Of a DNA stretch of 64,000 nucleotides, positions 1-15,800 are shown in pieces. Location: contig OU744449.1 in assembly GCA_916610825.1 (NCBI GenBank), forward strand, positions 21,359,344-21,423,343, in the 5' to 3' direction. The position numbers were made by a program, and so were the translations under genes. The DNA comes from Haliclystus octoradiatus. Taxonomy: Eukaryota > Cnidaria > Staurozoa > Stauromedusae > Haliclystidae. Within the stretch, counting starts at the first letter, position 1; the number at the start of each line of letters is the position of its first letter. The notes beneath the pieces were generated by a model that saw nothing but the letters and a program-made list of their open reading frames with translations, was not told the DNA's origin and searched no databases.

Positions 1-3000
1 GAGAAACTCTTCATAAAGTGTCCTAGAAACCCATAAACCTCTTACATTGCATATTGTTTTCCTCTGTACATTGCGTATTGATTATTTCTATTTCTTGTGA
101 CTTCCTAAAACTATGCAGAGTCACCATAAACAGGCAATGTGTAACAATTATATAAAATGATAAATTACCACAGCATTCTTTGGTATCTGTAGTAAAGATT
201 TATCAACCAAATCAATCCAGTGTGCCCATGATCCACTTCCATGCTTCACAAAATAGTAATCATAGACAAGTCCAGGTTCAGGAAAAGAGTTTTGCTGCAA
301 AAAGAGAAAACAAAGATGAAATCATTTTCTACAATTAGATGAATAGCAATACACAGACTCGACAAACAGTTCATCTATGGATGTCAAAGTGTATAAATTG
401 CATTTTGGGACAGGACGGATTTGGATAGAACTTTGATTCTATCCACACATGTCACCGTTGCGTTTTTGCATAATGTGACTCTTTCAAAATTGGCCTTGAA
501 CATGGTGTTAAAAAGCTTTTAAAATGTCAAAAAGCGCGACGCCTTTATTCAAAAGATCAAAGTTTTGATAATTAAGTTATTAGTTGTAGAATTTTGACTT
601 CTTTTAAATAAAATGTCATGTTACTGTTCAAAATAAGCAACAGAAACTCCATATTTGTAACTTTAATTTGATTGGCTAATTTTTCAGTATGAATAGTAAG
701 GTAAACATGTTTTGGGTGTTCAATCTTTGGGTCCTGAAAGCACAATTCCTTCCGAAAATGTTCTTGAAAATTTTCTCTTAAGACTGTTCCAAAAACTCAT
801 GAAAACTTTATGAATATTTCAAAGCTAAGTACAGCATATTCTTGTTGAATAATATATTCTATTGTGTTAACTTATTAGTACGATTTGTTATTTATTGAAA
901 AGTTTACACAGTTCTAGAGTTTTAGAAAAGTATAAATACAACGATTTATAACACATGGTATTTTGGAGATTCTAGTGTCCCACTTTTTGAAACCAAAAAA
1001 GGAACATCGTTATTTACCGCAAGAAAGTTTGACCGTGATTTTTGCCTAACATCTTATGTTTCAATTGTTACAGGCAAAACCGAAGTCAGAATCGTTTTAA
1101 TTTTATTGATAAAATGTTGAACTGTTCATCCCTAACCTACTAGCTACTTATCTTAAAGTACAGTATAACATATTTCAGAAAGAGCTTCAAAGTTGAAACT
1201 TTTCGTTTTAACACTTCCTACCACATACTTATACATTTTTGTGAAAATTTCGTAAATGAGGTTAACAAACAAAGTGTTTTGGGATGGTATTGATGTCTGC
1301 AGCAGAAGATGTTGTCATATTTTGATTATTCAATGTTTGAAGATGTTAATTACAGCTTAGTTGGATTATTTACGCAAAAGCCTTTTAAAACTTTTGAAAA
1401 CGCAAATTTGAGTTGCAGTATCTTAGCTCTTGTTATATAATCTTGATATAGGTAGAAACACAATGCCTATGCAAAATCTGAAGAAAGTTCATGAACGTTA
1501 AAAGAGAACATATATTATTATTATTGTTATTATGACCCAAATATCATGAATAGTTCATGAACAGTTCATTAACAAGTCAATGAAAATTGGGCAATTTAAC
1601 ATTCGTGAGTTGTTCATGAACAGATCGTGAGGCTCATGAAGGCTTTATGAAATTCATGAACAGTTCATGAACTCTACAAATTCAGTACCTTTGAGAATTT
1701 TACATGTTTTGGTTTGGGATGCTCTTTATTCACTCCTGTAATAAGTTCACGATAGAAATGATCAAATTTCTTTCTACCATCTCCATCAATTGTAGCACCG
1801 ACAGACCAAACCATTGCGAACACAAACAATGATTGTAACCAGTTCATTATCTAAACAATAACAATTAGACATCATAAGAATTTCTATGTAGATATAAGAA
1901 TATTCGTATAAGAAGTAATTTGTTAGTATTCTTTAAAGAAAATCCAATGGAAACAAATTTACAATTATATTTTGAACAACGTTTGAACGACTACTTTAAA
2001 ATAATTGTTATTTCGAACAACGTTTTGGCTACCAACACTTTTAAGCTACAATTATTTAAAATTTATGGCTAAAATTTTAAGAATTTAAATTTAAAAATAA
2101 AGTTTGCTACTAAATGTTTTACAAAGCTTCTTACAAAATTCCAAATAGATATGAAGTACAAATATTTCTTAGCTAGTCTTGCTGAACTAACGTCACAATT
2201 CGAAATTTCAATCTGTGAATTTATCGACCTACTGATTGGTACATATATACCTATAAATTTGAATGCTCTTGAGCAAGTGTGTTTGCGCTTGGTTTTTCGA
2301 GATTTCCGCGGCTATTTCAAAACCAAATTAAACAAATAGTGTATCATCTGATAGATAACTGCAAATAGCTGTACCTAACGGCCTTGGTATATCGAATTGT
2401 CTCTTTCCTTTGCGTATCAAAAGAAAACGTCACTTAACGCATTGATTTTGTTTTGCTCTTCAGAACTGCAATGCTATGACATGCTATGAAATGCTTTGTT
2501 GTGTCGTGTTTCTATTGTTTGATAATAAAATCCATATGACCTACAATTTAATTTCACGTCAACAGGTAGAATTAACCCAGCACAGATAAGACATCACTAG
2601 TATGAATATGAAGAACATTGGTTTTTGTAATCAGAGAATGTGTGTTTTGAAAATAAATCTCCACCTGAGAAGAAGACATCCGTGATGATCCTTCAGCAGT
2701 CGATTGACCTTTAATTTCATCTAATAAACATGTGTACAAACTCATGCATGATTTACTTAAATGCATCAAAGATGTTTGAATTGTGAAACGACACTCATGG
2801 CGAATGAAATCTGGAACAAAAGAATGAAATCAACATCAACAAAATAAACATAAAGCAAACCATAGGATGATTATTTCTAGAGGTTTTATTGTTAAACAGA
2901 AACAGTTGGTCAACTAAGTATATTATGCCACAAAGAGTTACATAGTTTTTGGTGAACGTATCACAGCAAAGAAATTCCATGAACGATTCATAAATTCTAG

Positions 3001-6000
3001 TATAGCTGCAGAACTCAAATCGTTTCATGAATAGCCCCTGCGAAAAACAGTCCAGGAATTCAAGAACAGTTCATGAACGTTAAATGGCCCCAATCTTCAG
3101 GAACTGTTCATGAACAGTTAATGAACCTTCACAGACAAGTCATAAGTAAAAAGACACAGACAGTTCATGAACAGTTCATGAACAGTTAATGAATGGCCCC
3201 AATTATCATGAACTGTTCATGAACAGTTAATGAACCTTCACAGATAAGTCATGAACAGTTCATGAAATTTTGGGGCCATGTAATGTTTCTTGGGGGCTTG
3301 AGTTCATCGAAATATCATCAAAGTTGATAAACGATTAATTGAAAATTCATTGAATGTGAAATTTCCAAATTTTAACGAAATGAGTCTGGACAATAATATG
3401 TCATTTAACGCTTGTGAATTTTCTATGAACTGTTAATGAATTTGATTCTTGAAATGACTATAGGGTGATCATGAACAGCTCATGGACTTCACAACACACC
3501 ATTCTTCTCGTAATAGCTATCGTTGTGCTACAAATCATACAGAAATCAACAAAAGTTCAAAACTTACACATTTTTTTTTTATCAAATTCTAATCAAATTT
3601 GTAATTAGTTTATTTGATGATATGTGGAATCTCAAATTCATATGAACTGCATATATTCACTTTATGAACTGGTCTGTACGGGAATTTTAATGAAGAAAAG
3701 GATATGAATACAATTAATTTAAGCATAAAAAGTGGAAAGCATTCAATCATCATTTCGGTTTTCAACACAGTCAGCATGAATTCTATAACCAAAATATTGG
3801 TATCCATTTCTGAGGGGTGGAATACTGACTCATTGAGTACAGACAATATCATCAGCGTAAATTATAAGAATACACATTTCTTACCAAGACAAGGCTGCAT
3901 CAACCAATTAAACATCTCCTTGACAAGATCTCGTTGATCTTCTGGCAGATACTCTTCAAGCGACTCAATATAGGATTCCATTAATGGTCGCCAACCAAGC
4001 TTAACATAAAATGACATAGTTATAGCAACAGTGAGAACTACACATATAATTTAATCTCGAGAACACTGTAATTCCAATAAAAGTTGACGTCAATTAGTAA
4101 ATACCCCGAACGTCTGAAGGCGCCTTAATCACATTGAACAGAATTTCAGCAAAAATAGGGAGAGAAGACAAAATAGTGTTCAATCAGGGATGTTGCTTCA
4201 ACAATTTGATCATTTATGCAAATTAGTATCTAAGTTTCTCCAAATATATCATAGAAGATGACAATAATGATCATAGGTCACTCTTGCAAATAAATGTTTG
4301 AGTTCATGCACCTTTTATGAACACCTCTATGGGTCCATTAACAACTCATGAGAAGTCCATGACGAACATTCGTCAACTTTTCATGTACACCTTGTAGATT
4401 GTTCATGAACTTAAGTTCATGAACATTTAATGGCAATGTTCTTTGTAGAATATTTCCCAGTAGGCAGCAGGACATGCTCAAAGTGCCAGACATACAATTG
4501 TCAAGGAATCAAATATACTAATAAAATAATGTGTGTATTTTGAGATGATTTCACATATAAGGGTGATGACAGAATACAAAAACTAATCTGTAATTTTTGA
4601 TTTCAATATCGTGCCACCAAACAACATATTTGTAGCAGCCCTTGAGGAGAAAGTTAATGAGTTCATGAAGATAAAATTGCCAAAAATTTCATGAAGTTTT
4701 CATGAGCTGGTCATCGTAAACCTATGGATTTTTTTCACAGGGTAAAGCGCCACAATTTTCTATACAAAACATAATTCTGTGAAACATATTGTGCTTTTTT
4801 AACGGTAACTGTTTTTGTATTTATGCTAAACAGTAGAATACGAGTGAAAATAAATAAAGATGATGATTATGATGATGATGATACAACCGGTCCTTATCTT
4901 ATAAATAACTATTTTTGTTAAATTAGAAAACCACATTACAATCTGAATAACAATTTATTATTTTTAATTATGTCAAATTATGATCTACATACATTTCTGC
5001 CTGACTGCTCAGTAACACTGTACAATTTCATTGTTTTGGATATAATTTTTACCTGATGAGGCTCTAGATAAATCATACCACATCGACTGACTGTAGCTGG
5101 TGATGCTTGGTCGAGATCTGACGGCTCAAAGATAAGACTTTGATTGTTACTCATTTGGATAATCTCACCACTCATCAAACACAACTGAAATAAAAGTTGA
5201 AACAACAGGGTTAAAATAGATGTGTCTCTAAGAAAGTATATTATGAAAAATTTCACAAGTTCATCAAAAGTTCACATGGGTATGAATATGAAATTGCTCG
5301 GTTACTCATACACTTTTTCATATTTTCAAGACAATTATAATGAAAAGTTGTGTAGTTTCAAGCTCATGAAATCCCCTGCGAAAAACAGCCCAGGAGTTCA
5401 TAAACAGTTCATTAGCGTTAAATGTCCTCATTGTTTCCCCGAGTTTGGGTATTAATGTGAAAAAAATAGTTTCTTGTGATGACCATGTTCAGGCATTTCC
5501 ATAGGTATAAAATCAATTACAAATTAAAACAAAGCTAAAATTGAAACAGAATAACGCAGTTCCCCTGCGAAAAAATGTTCAGGAGTTTGTGAACAGTTCA
5601 TGAACATTAAATGGCCTTAAACTTTTATGAACTGTTTATGAAATGTCTATGAAGGTTCAAGAACAGTTCATGAGCTCCTGAACTGTTTTACACAGTTCAT
5701 AGGTATAGGCATTTCCATAGGTATAGGCATTGTAATGATTGGTATACCTTTTTATTGTCATCTAGGACAGTATTCATGTTTTCAATCCAAACAGCATCAA
5801 CTGGTCCATCAAAGATAATCCATTGACGATCATCTATTGTGGCAACTGCTTGACTACGAAATGTATTAGCTAATACACCATCTGACCATTCGTGTGATAC
5901 AGCATCAAAACAACCATACAGTTCACCCATTGTACAGGATTTTGGATTGATTATCTTATAATGAACCTAGCATGAATAATATCAAACAAGACTGACTGTT

Positions 6001-9000
6001 AAAATGACTTCTGGAATCACAATTGGGATCTCAACCAATGTTAGTGCTGATTGGAGTTGATGTAAGTGTTGATGGCGGTCTTTGTGTAGCAAATATGTTA
6101 GGCGTAAGAGGGACGGCACATTCTTATAATGTGACTGTCTATACTACTACAGCACTACTATTAAATGTTGATCGAAGAGCTTTATCTTAATGCGATCAAG
6201 TCATTTAAGTCCATACCATTATTCATAGATATTTCAAGAACAATTCATGGATTTTCAATTAACTTTTTTTTCATGCTACAGTAGTAGCGTATCTGTTGCA
6301 TCAGCTACTGCAATTGATTTGCATTTTGATACACATGATTGAATTAATGTAATTATTTGTTTAGGTTAACCCAAATGTATATTGAAGTCTCATAACAGAT
6401 TTCGTCAATTATTAAATTATTTACACAAACCTTCCGTTGGCTTGTATCTCCAGAGAGTGCGAGATCTTCCATGCTTTTCGCAAGAACCTATTGAAAAAAA
6501 TGAAGAAACATAACAAAGTAGAATACAGGTACTAACATTAATTTAATGGGGAAAATGGTCATTCTATTTGTTAACTTCGTCCTCGTGCAATTTATTAACA
6601 CTCTTTATTATCAACCTTATTATTATATAAAACCATGCGGACATATTACGTTTTTATTATAATCATTAGTTATATTTATATTCACATTTACATTCATATA
6701 TTGCCAACATAGCTAACTTAAATACAACATAAAAATATAAGTAGCCTACAGTAACATTTACAATAGAACATGATTTGTATATAAATATAACTACTGTATA
6801 TTCAAACTACTAATCAATGTTCACAATGTACTCTGTATAAGACAGATATATTATCATCTTTATAATTATTGTTATAATTATTTTATCATACAACGAAATA
6901 TATCATCGGAACATTCATAAAGTGATGTATTTCATGTCTCACTGAAGTTTCTGTAAGTACAGTTATTTATGTTGATTCAAACCTATATCAGACAAGTAAA
7001 TTGACAGTCATTCTATTACACGGGATAGTTCACAATTTCATTATACAGTCCTCTTTCCAATCATCTCAATTCATCTGAATCCCGCTGTAATATTATTATC
7101 AACAAGATACAAAGAATGTAAAAATCAGTATCTGACAGCAGGTTTAGCCTTCTGGAATCTTAAAACATTTCAACAAAGTCTTCTGAATCTTTAGTAAAAG
7201 TTTTTCCCATAAATCATGAAAAATCATAAAAAGTCAATTCTTCTAAATTTTCTCTAGCTTTCCTGAATCTAAGGATTGCAGGATTCCCATTTTTGTTGGA
7301 CCCTGGTAATAACATTTGACAAACATTATAATGAATTATCAGTACTGTACCTTGTATGCCATAGTCTTGCCACCAAGTGAATCGCCAACAATCATAAAAC
7401 CATGACGAACAATCATCATTTCGTAAATCTAAGAATAAATAGTGAAAATGAAAACAAAAAAGGCTCAATTTGCAAAATATGAGGTCCATGTATACATTGT
7501 GAAATGCAAATGAATTGTGATTACCCTTGCGAAAAAATAGCTAAGTTTCTGAATAGTTCATGAGCAGTTCTTGAAATTTACATACTTTGGTGAACTGGTC
7601 ATGAAAACCTAATAAGCAATTCATGGACAGCTCATGAATGTTAAATGACCTAATTTCCAATAACTCTTTTCATAAACTGTTTCACAAGCGTATTAATTGT
7701 TTATGAACCTTCCATAAACTGTTATGCTATGCTAGTGAACTTACATAAACTTTAAATCTTCATGAACTGTTCATGAACTTTTGAAAATTTTCACGTTCAT
7801 TAACCAGTTGGTGAACCACTTGGTTTCATGAACTGCACGTGACTGTTCATGAACTGTACGACATGAAGTTATTGGTCTGTTTTGTATAGGATTTCAATGA
7901 CAGTTCATGAAAATAAGGCATCAAGGGTTCTTGTTATACCTGAATAATTTTCTTGAGGTACCATTCAGTTGACTGAAGACCAAATTCTTTGCAATTAGAT
8001 ACAAGTGCTTGCATCAATGCACCATAGTCTGGATTTGGCCAATTTGTACCAGGAAACAAATCAGATATAATACCTTCGAATAACGGCACATCCTAAAAAA
8101 AAATGTATCACATAATAAACTCGATAAAACTCATTCAACTCCTGCCCTACAATGAAAGCAGTCCATAAACGCTAAGTGGCCCAATTTGAAGTAGTGTTGG
8201 GAGAATACCATTTACAATTTATAATGAATTTTCCTTAACAGTTCGTAAAATAGTCCATGAAAATTGGGCAATTTAGCGTCCATGCTATAATTATGTATTC
8301 AAGAATTGCTCTTCAAAAACTTTTCATGAATATTTAGGAAGTTCATGAACTTTACATGGACAGTTCATGAATTCCACAAGTTGTTCGCAGGGAAAGATTA
8401 GTCCAATAAATAAATCTTCAAAATATTTGTTGCTGCATTTCCATGGAGTAAAAGTGTTCTTTTTATATTCTTAGTTGACACTGCTGCGCAATTTTTCATC
8501 ATTACAAAACAATGTAATTATTACATTTAAAATTACTCTAGACAAAAGGATATTCGAGAATTTCAATACCTGTTTATCAACAGGTCATTAATATTTAATA
8601 GTTCATGACATGTGATTGAATAATGGGTGAATTCTATCGTTTGGATATTAGATTATTTATAGCTCTGAAATAGTTATGACATAAATAAGATTCATGAAGT
8701 AACAAGCAATCACTCCTCAAGATTTTGGCATTTATAATAGAAATATTAGATTAGCTAATGATGCTAACTTACCTGTGACAAGAATTTAGCAAGATTGACT
8801 TCAAGAATTGCTCTTAGAACAAGTTCACCTTCATCACTTTGAAGAAATCGAAGTTTCAAATTCCCAGCAGCGGTCAATACAGACTTCACAGCACGCATAC
8901 CATAATCATAATGTGATTGAGAAGACAGCTGTTCAGAACATAACTTGTATGTTTCGACAATCTTGGTTGATAAACTGAAAAGAGAAAAGAGAAAACAGAC

Positions 9001-12000
9001 ATGGAACAGAAACAATATTTAAAAAGAAAAAAATCACAAAATGTTATGATAGAATATGTCCATATCCTATGAAAGCAGAAAATGGCACAATTTTCACGAA
9101 ATGTTCATACAAAATGTTCATGCAATAATAATTCATAACTTTTCATAAACCATCAATCAAAACTTGTTCATGGACTATTCACAAACTGATTTATTATCAG
9201 TGTGTCATCTTTGGCTAAGGGGATAGTCACAAATCATGTAAGGAAATGAGAGATTTAACAGCTTCCAACACAAGATATTGTCTCTATTTTATCATCACTA
9301 TGTAAAACCCAACTAAAACTCCATCAAGGGTGATGGAATTTACAAAAATTCTTCCTCAATCTAATTAAAGTATGGAGAAAATGACATTATCAAAATTCAA
9401 TAGCATTGAATGCCCGAATATATCTGGCTAACTATGGTTTGTATAATTGCCTGAAAACAATGAACGATTATGATACTCTTCCCTATGCAAACAGTTTATG
9501 AAACTTAAAAGGCCAAATTTTGATAAACAATGAACAGTTCACGAAAAAGTTCATGAGAAATAATGGTAACTAAGATGGCCCTTGATTGTCAATGTGCAAT
9601 GATGCACCTCAGCAACTCATAATGCAATACCCTCTGGATCATTCCATACACCATCCTTAGATGGTACTCATTTGATGTTTTAGATAAAGTCAAAGCTGAG
9701 TTGACCTTGGGAGGATTTGGACTACAGCCAATCAGATATGATCCGATCTGACGCCCAGTTGCTCTGCCATCTGAGCTAATCATAATGAGAAATAGGCCAT
9801 TTTATGAAGAGTTCATGGACATTTTATGACCTCCCTTTCGAGGAAAGTTCATGAGTTCATCAACATGAAATTGCCCAAATGTTCATGAACTTTCAGGCAG
9901 TTCCACATTCATGAACCAGTTGATGAACTCTTTGTGACTGTTCACAAACTGCTTATGAACCCACAAAAAAGTTCATGAATTGTTCATGAACTGTGCATGA
10001 ACTGTTCATGATCTCGATAGATTTTTGGCAAGGGCCAGCTTGAATTATTGAAAATTATATGCTGCACTACTTACGTCTGTGCATTGACAAATCCCATTGA
10101 ATAGAGTGAAATCTGGGCTATCAAAGCATAGTCAGGTACCATCATAGCAACTGTACGGAATAGCACCTAGAGTAGGTTAAAAACAATCATATAGTTGTAA
10201 TTGCTTTTAATAATAATTACATATCAAAATATTGAGCTTGAGAAATTTATAATTTTAGTTTGAACCTCAAGAATATGAAGAAATACATTGCTTGGGTTAG
10301 TCTGACTTGTGTTCCATTCGCAATATCTCTATAAGTCAATAAGACTCAGATCATAGACCTTTCTGATGATGTAGCTCGCCAGACATTGCACGTGAATCCC
10401 GCTAATGGATATAATAGATGGTGACAAACTTGGTGCATATTCAGGGTCCAAAAAAAATAGAAATTCTGGAATCCTAGATTTTTAATGATCTATTGGTCAA
10501 ATATCAACAAAAAAGTGTAGAAGAAAATGTTGAAATGCCTCTATGATTCCAGAAGGCTGATTCTTTTTCAGACCTAATGTGCATATTACATGCACTGTCA
10601 TGCAAAACAGTGTCCTGGTTGAATATATTCAACTGGGGAAGCAAAACTCATACTAGAAATAGGAATAGGAATCTTGCACATTTGCTAAACAATCTTTTTG
10701 GTTTGAATAATTTTACATGATTTCTCCTACTGTCTTCTTTTATGTTGTAGCTAATCAATGGAATATTCCACTGGCATTGTGGTGGAAACAATAAATCATA
10801 ATTTTAATGTGTATATTGCACTTAGCTGACATCAGAACCATCAAAAAATTTGTGAAATTTCATTGCGTTTTCATGAGATTTTCACATTTTAATATTGTGA
10901 ATATGGATGTTTTCATGATTTTCAAACTTAATATCATGGCTTTAATAATTTGCGGCTTTTACCTTTTTTACATTTCCATGGTGTTCTCGCAACACTTTCA
11001 AGGCATTTTCATGGTTTTGGTGTTAGTAGTGTTGGGAGAATATCATTTAAAATTCATACTTCATATAATAAGTTCTTACCTTGAGATTATCTGGCAATTC
11101 TTGTCGACCAGCATAACCAGGGTTCATAGTGATAAACATTGTACATGTTGGATTGAGAGATAGTTCAGTCCCCTCAAATATAAAGCGTTTTTGACCTGCT
11201 GCTATGGCCCTTTGAATTGTACTGATTTGCTGGCCAACAACAGACAACACCTTAAATAAAATTAAATACACATCAAATTATATTCTGCAGGGGAAAGTTG
11301 GAGTTGTCACTGCGCAAACCAAATAAGGCTGTGTTGATAAAGTCAACATTTAAGTTGTAATTTTCTCCTACAAAATTAATTGTTTATGAAATCATTGCTA
11401 AAAGCTCACAAGTCGAAGGATAAATGTTGTAAAACTTCTATAAATCACCATGAAATGCTGCAAAACTTCTTAAAAAGTAGATAATTTAAAGTACATAAAA
11501 TGCTCATGAGCTAGCAATATTTAGCTTTCCATTAACTTTTATGGACAAAGTGCACATGGGACTGACATAAAGAACTATTTTGTATTTACCTCAAGCTCAA
11601 TTCGATTAAATTCGTCAAAACATGCCCATGCTCCTGCCTGTGCAAGACCTTTGAAGAATTTTCCCATTGCTTTAAAATCAAGTCCATCAGAGCAATTGAA
11701 GACGACACACTAAAATAGAAAAAACAGCAATCAAATCCTAATTTGTAGCATAAAAATCTAAAAAGTCAAACATACACTGGAAAAGCAAGATAACGTTAAT
11801 TAACTCAATAGCTCAACTCAAGAGATCCCCACATACAACAATTGCACGACTGTTGACCATAAAATTATCATTATTCCTTTATTGTAATCATTTATGTTAT
11901 TGAAGCGATCATCAGATTAATAGCTGATGCAAAATTATTATTTATTTCTGACACTTTGAATGTTCAAACGGATTGTTTCTATGACATAGGACATTTATGG

Positions 12001-12846
12001 TTGATCATGATGTGAAACAAATAAATGAAAAATATAAAAATATATTTTGCACCGACGCATTTGATTGTTATTATCTAATGCTAATCATCTGGACTTAATT
12101 TGGTTGTTGTATTGGTCTTCATAACCTTTTTTGGAAAAGGTCTACGATGTAATACCATTATTGAGCCAGTGGCAGGGTTCTGACAAAGTTTCAGCCTTCT
12201 GAAATCCTAAAGGCATTTCAACATTTATTTCTGAATTGTTTTGTTGATGTTTGACCAATAAATCAAAAAATTATCAATTTTCTTCTGACTTTGCTCTAGC
12301 GTTGCAGAATAAGGGTTCAATGATTCCTACTTTTGCCAGACCCTGGCCAGTGATCAACACGCCATACTTACTTGTTTGGCAACTGCTTTAGCTAAATCTT
12401 TACTTGTCTCTGTTTTACCAGTACCAGCTGGGCCTTCTGGTGCACCACCAAGATTTAGTTTGAGTGCACCCATTAATGTTCTATAAATTCAATACGAAGA
12501 TTTACAATCATTTGAAGGACAGGACAAGCCATTAGGCAGGCATCCCTTTACCAACATTCCAAAATTGATAGGAGTACAAAACGTAGATATTTGAAATGTA
12601 CAATCAAGTAAGAAAATTATAAAGCCACATTAAATGAAAAAAGGATTAGTCAAGTTTTACTGTGACTCTGAGTTTCGCGCTTGTGCACTCTTCATACGGA
12701 ATTAATTCTAAAATGATTAGAATAAATTCCGCCTGAAGAGCGCACAAGCGCGAAACTCAGAGTCACGGTAAAACTTGACTAATCTTTGTTTCATTTATAC
12801 ATATCTCTACTTAACTGTATTGAGCAACTCTCTTAAATGGTTTGCA

Positions 12847-12898
<52 letters not shown>

Positions 12899-15800
12899 TT
12901 AGTCCGATAACGGAGTAAATAATAAAACACAAGTAAAATTAACCCTTGAGCTGTTTTTAGAATGTTTCAATGTTATCTAAATTACACACTCACACGTAAG
13001 TTATGTATCTTGTTTATTGCTGTTCAGGAACATCATATTATCCCTTATGATCTTGGTGATGTAGGAGTTATGTGTAATTCATGTGTTGATGCTCGTTATG
13101 TTGGTATCAAGTCTCATTCATCCCGTATTCTAGAATTGTCTGTTAAATTATATTATTGTATTGTACGTATTATTTTCTCTGTCTACTCTTCCACTGCTGC
13201 TGTCACAAAATACACTTCACCAACAATTAAATATAAAATAAATGTATCTCAATCGTCTACTTACCGGTAACATCTATCTGTCAATGGTGTGATGACTAAA
13301 CGACCTGAATTGCCAAGATATTCATAACCATAATTGATTGTTGTTGTGATCATTCTTACAACAATACTGTTCTCTTCAGAATAATAACGTAATTGTGCAA
13401 TCCATTGAAAGTCATTAATATCATCTACATTATCAGATGCCATTATAGAAACAACATCTCGAGCTAGAGATAAATAAATAACATATCATATTTAATCACA
13501 TTCCAATATATTTCAAGGTTTTTCTAAATCAGAATGCATAAGAGCAGCTATACTCGTTTTTTAGTGACTTTTGTAATGTATAAAAACATGATTTCACTGG
13601 CAAGATTCTTGCAAATCACGTTAGGTGCATCAGTTACCATCTCTATGCAACAATATACAAATGCTAAATGGATGAACTTTTAGAACTACAGTTCATGAAA
13701 TATACACACATGGTGAATGAGCTCTAACAAAAAATTCTTGCTGGGGCATTGGAGAATTTATTTTATTTTACCTATCATGGTACTTTACTACACAAGTCTA
13801 CCAAGCATAACAAGACTGCTACGAACAAAGTGAATTTATCACATCACCGAACAAACTATTACGACTGCACAAAACAAGAAGTTAAAAGGACACTTTGATT
13901 TTTGACAGCGCAAAGCGATTTTTACCACACAATAAAGTAAAGCCCTCTTGTACTCTACACTTTTCTCTTCTTCATTTATCACCAAAATCTAATCCTGACT
14001 CAAAAGTTACATAGGAGCCGCTCACATATAGCCATCAAAGCTCTTCCTCGTTAGAATATGCGTTTTTTAGAATGTGACTATTCGATCTATAGTTGATCTA
14101 TTATCTTATATTCATTTTCATTATTTCATTTATTTCAGACATTCACATATTAACACATTGAATTAAACCATCAAATTAGCATACATACCATGTACGTCAA
14201 TGACAATCAATGCACCAAGTGTGACACGTACACCATTGTCAAGTTTACCACGGACGAGAGCAACTGTAGCATCAATTTGAGTATTACAAACACTCAGATA
14301 TTTCTAAAGTAATACGTACAATGATATTTAATGAGCATAATCACCACTGCGAAAACATGAACTCCTCATGAACACCCCTGCGAAAACAGTTCATGAACAG
14401 TTCAGGAAAATTGGAGCCATTTAACGTTCATGGACTGTTCATGAACTGTTCATGAACACCTGAACTGTTTTTCACAGGGGCAGTGAAGGAAGCTCATGAA
14501 CAGTTTATGATCTTGATCACTTTTTTCCAAGGACAAGTAATAACCGTTTAAATTTCAGAGAAAGATTATTACAACTGCAACGAAATACTTCATTTGTAAT
14601 ATAGCCACATGATTTTCCATAATACGAAAGAGCAAATCAAAATATTTCAAGACTAACTTTCCAGCACGTATTACTAATTGACCTTGAAAGTTATAAAAAA
14701 GTAAAACCAAACCTGTAATCCTTGTGGTTCGGTGATGGCATTTGTCACATCTTTAGTCCAAAATATGCAGCTTACAGCAATAACAATCTATTTGAAACGA
14801 GAAATAACAAAGTGAAAATAATAAATTTCGTTTCCTAGAAGCAGATGCGGAGGATTAAAAGTGAAAGCTGTTGATGTTGATAATTCGAAACGAATTACTT
14901 CCCATTCTCAAAATCTTAGTTACAAAAGAGCTGCAAATATCAAAATATTATTTTTATCAATATAGCGAGAATAATAATAATTAAGCAAAAAGAGCCCAAA
15001 GGATTGATGCAAAACATTATCATTGTTCCGTCAACCTTGCAATAGCTGTTGACTTGGTACCCTTTTTTTAACACTTAAGCATTAGTTTCGCCGCACCAAA
15101 AATAATTAGTATAAACTATACTTAATGCTCAATAATTATTAAAAACTAAAACATTGACCAATATGTAGCCTATAGTGACTTATATAGGGCTCATCAATAA
15201 GTAAAAAATAATAAAACATGTCTACCCACAGAATCAATAAACTGTTTCTGAATTGTTAACATATTATAATGAACGTTCATGAATATAAAGTATATACAGT
15301 GTAACCCGCTTATGTGCAACTCGGATAAGTGAAATTTCTGCTTATCTGCAACCTGGCTTTGAAATCCGTTCAACAATTTTTTGGTCAAGTCCTTGGTAAA
15401 AATTTTCGGATAATTGCAAATTCGGATAAATGCAATGAAAACTATTGGCAATTTTGACTTGTGACTTAAGCGGGTTACACTGTATATACTTTATATTCAT
15501 GAACGTTTATTATAATATGTTAACAATTCAGAAACAGTTGTCATCAATCAATCTGTATAATCGATGCAGATTGGTAAATGAAGCTTACTAACCATTCTTA
15601 AAACCTTAACCGAGGATGTTCATGAACTCAATAGAAATGGCTTGCATTGCAGAATAATGTTGTTTGTATCAGATGTATTTGATACATGATTAATTGCATT
15701 AAGTCATATTTAACCTACTTGACCAGGCCATTCTTGGACCCATTGTTCTCTTGGTATTTCATTGTAAGCAACAATTGCTTCTTCACCAATCTTATTCAAA

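Noticed and set aside
5222-5455. 77-codon plus-strand frame
   Set aside because: Covers intron DNA and a decayed GTTCATGAAC element. No product recognised.
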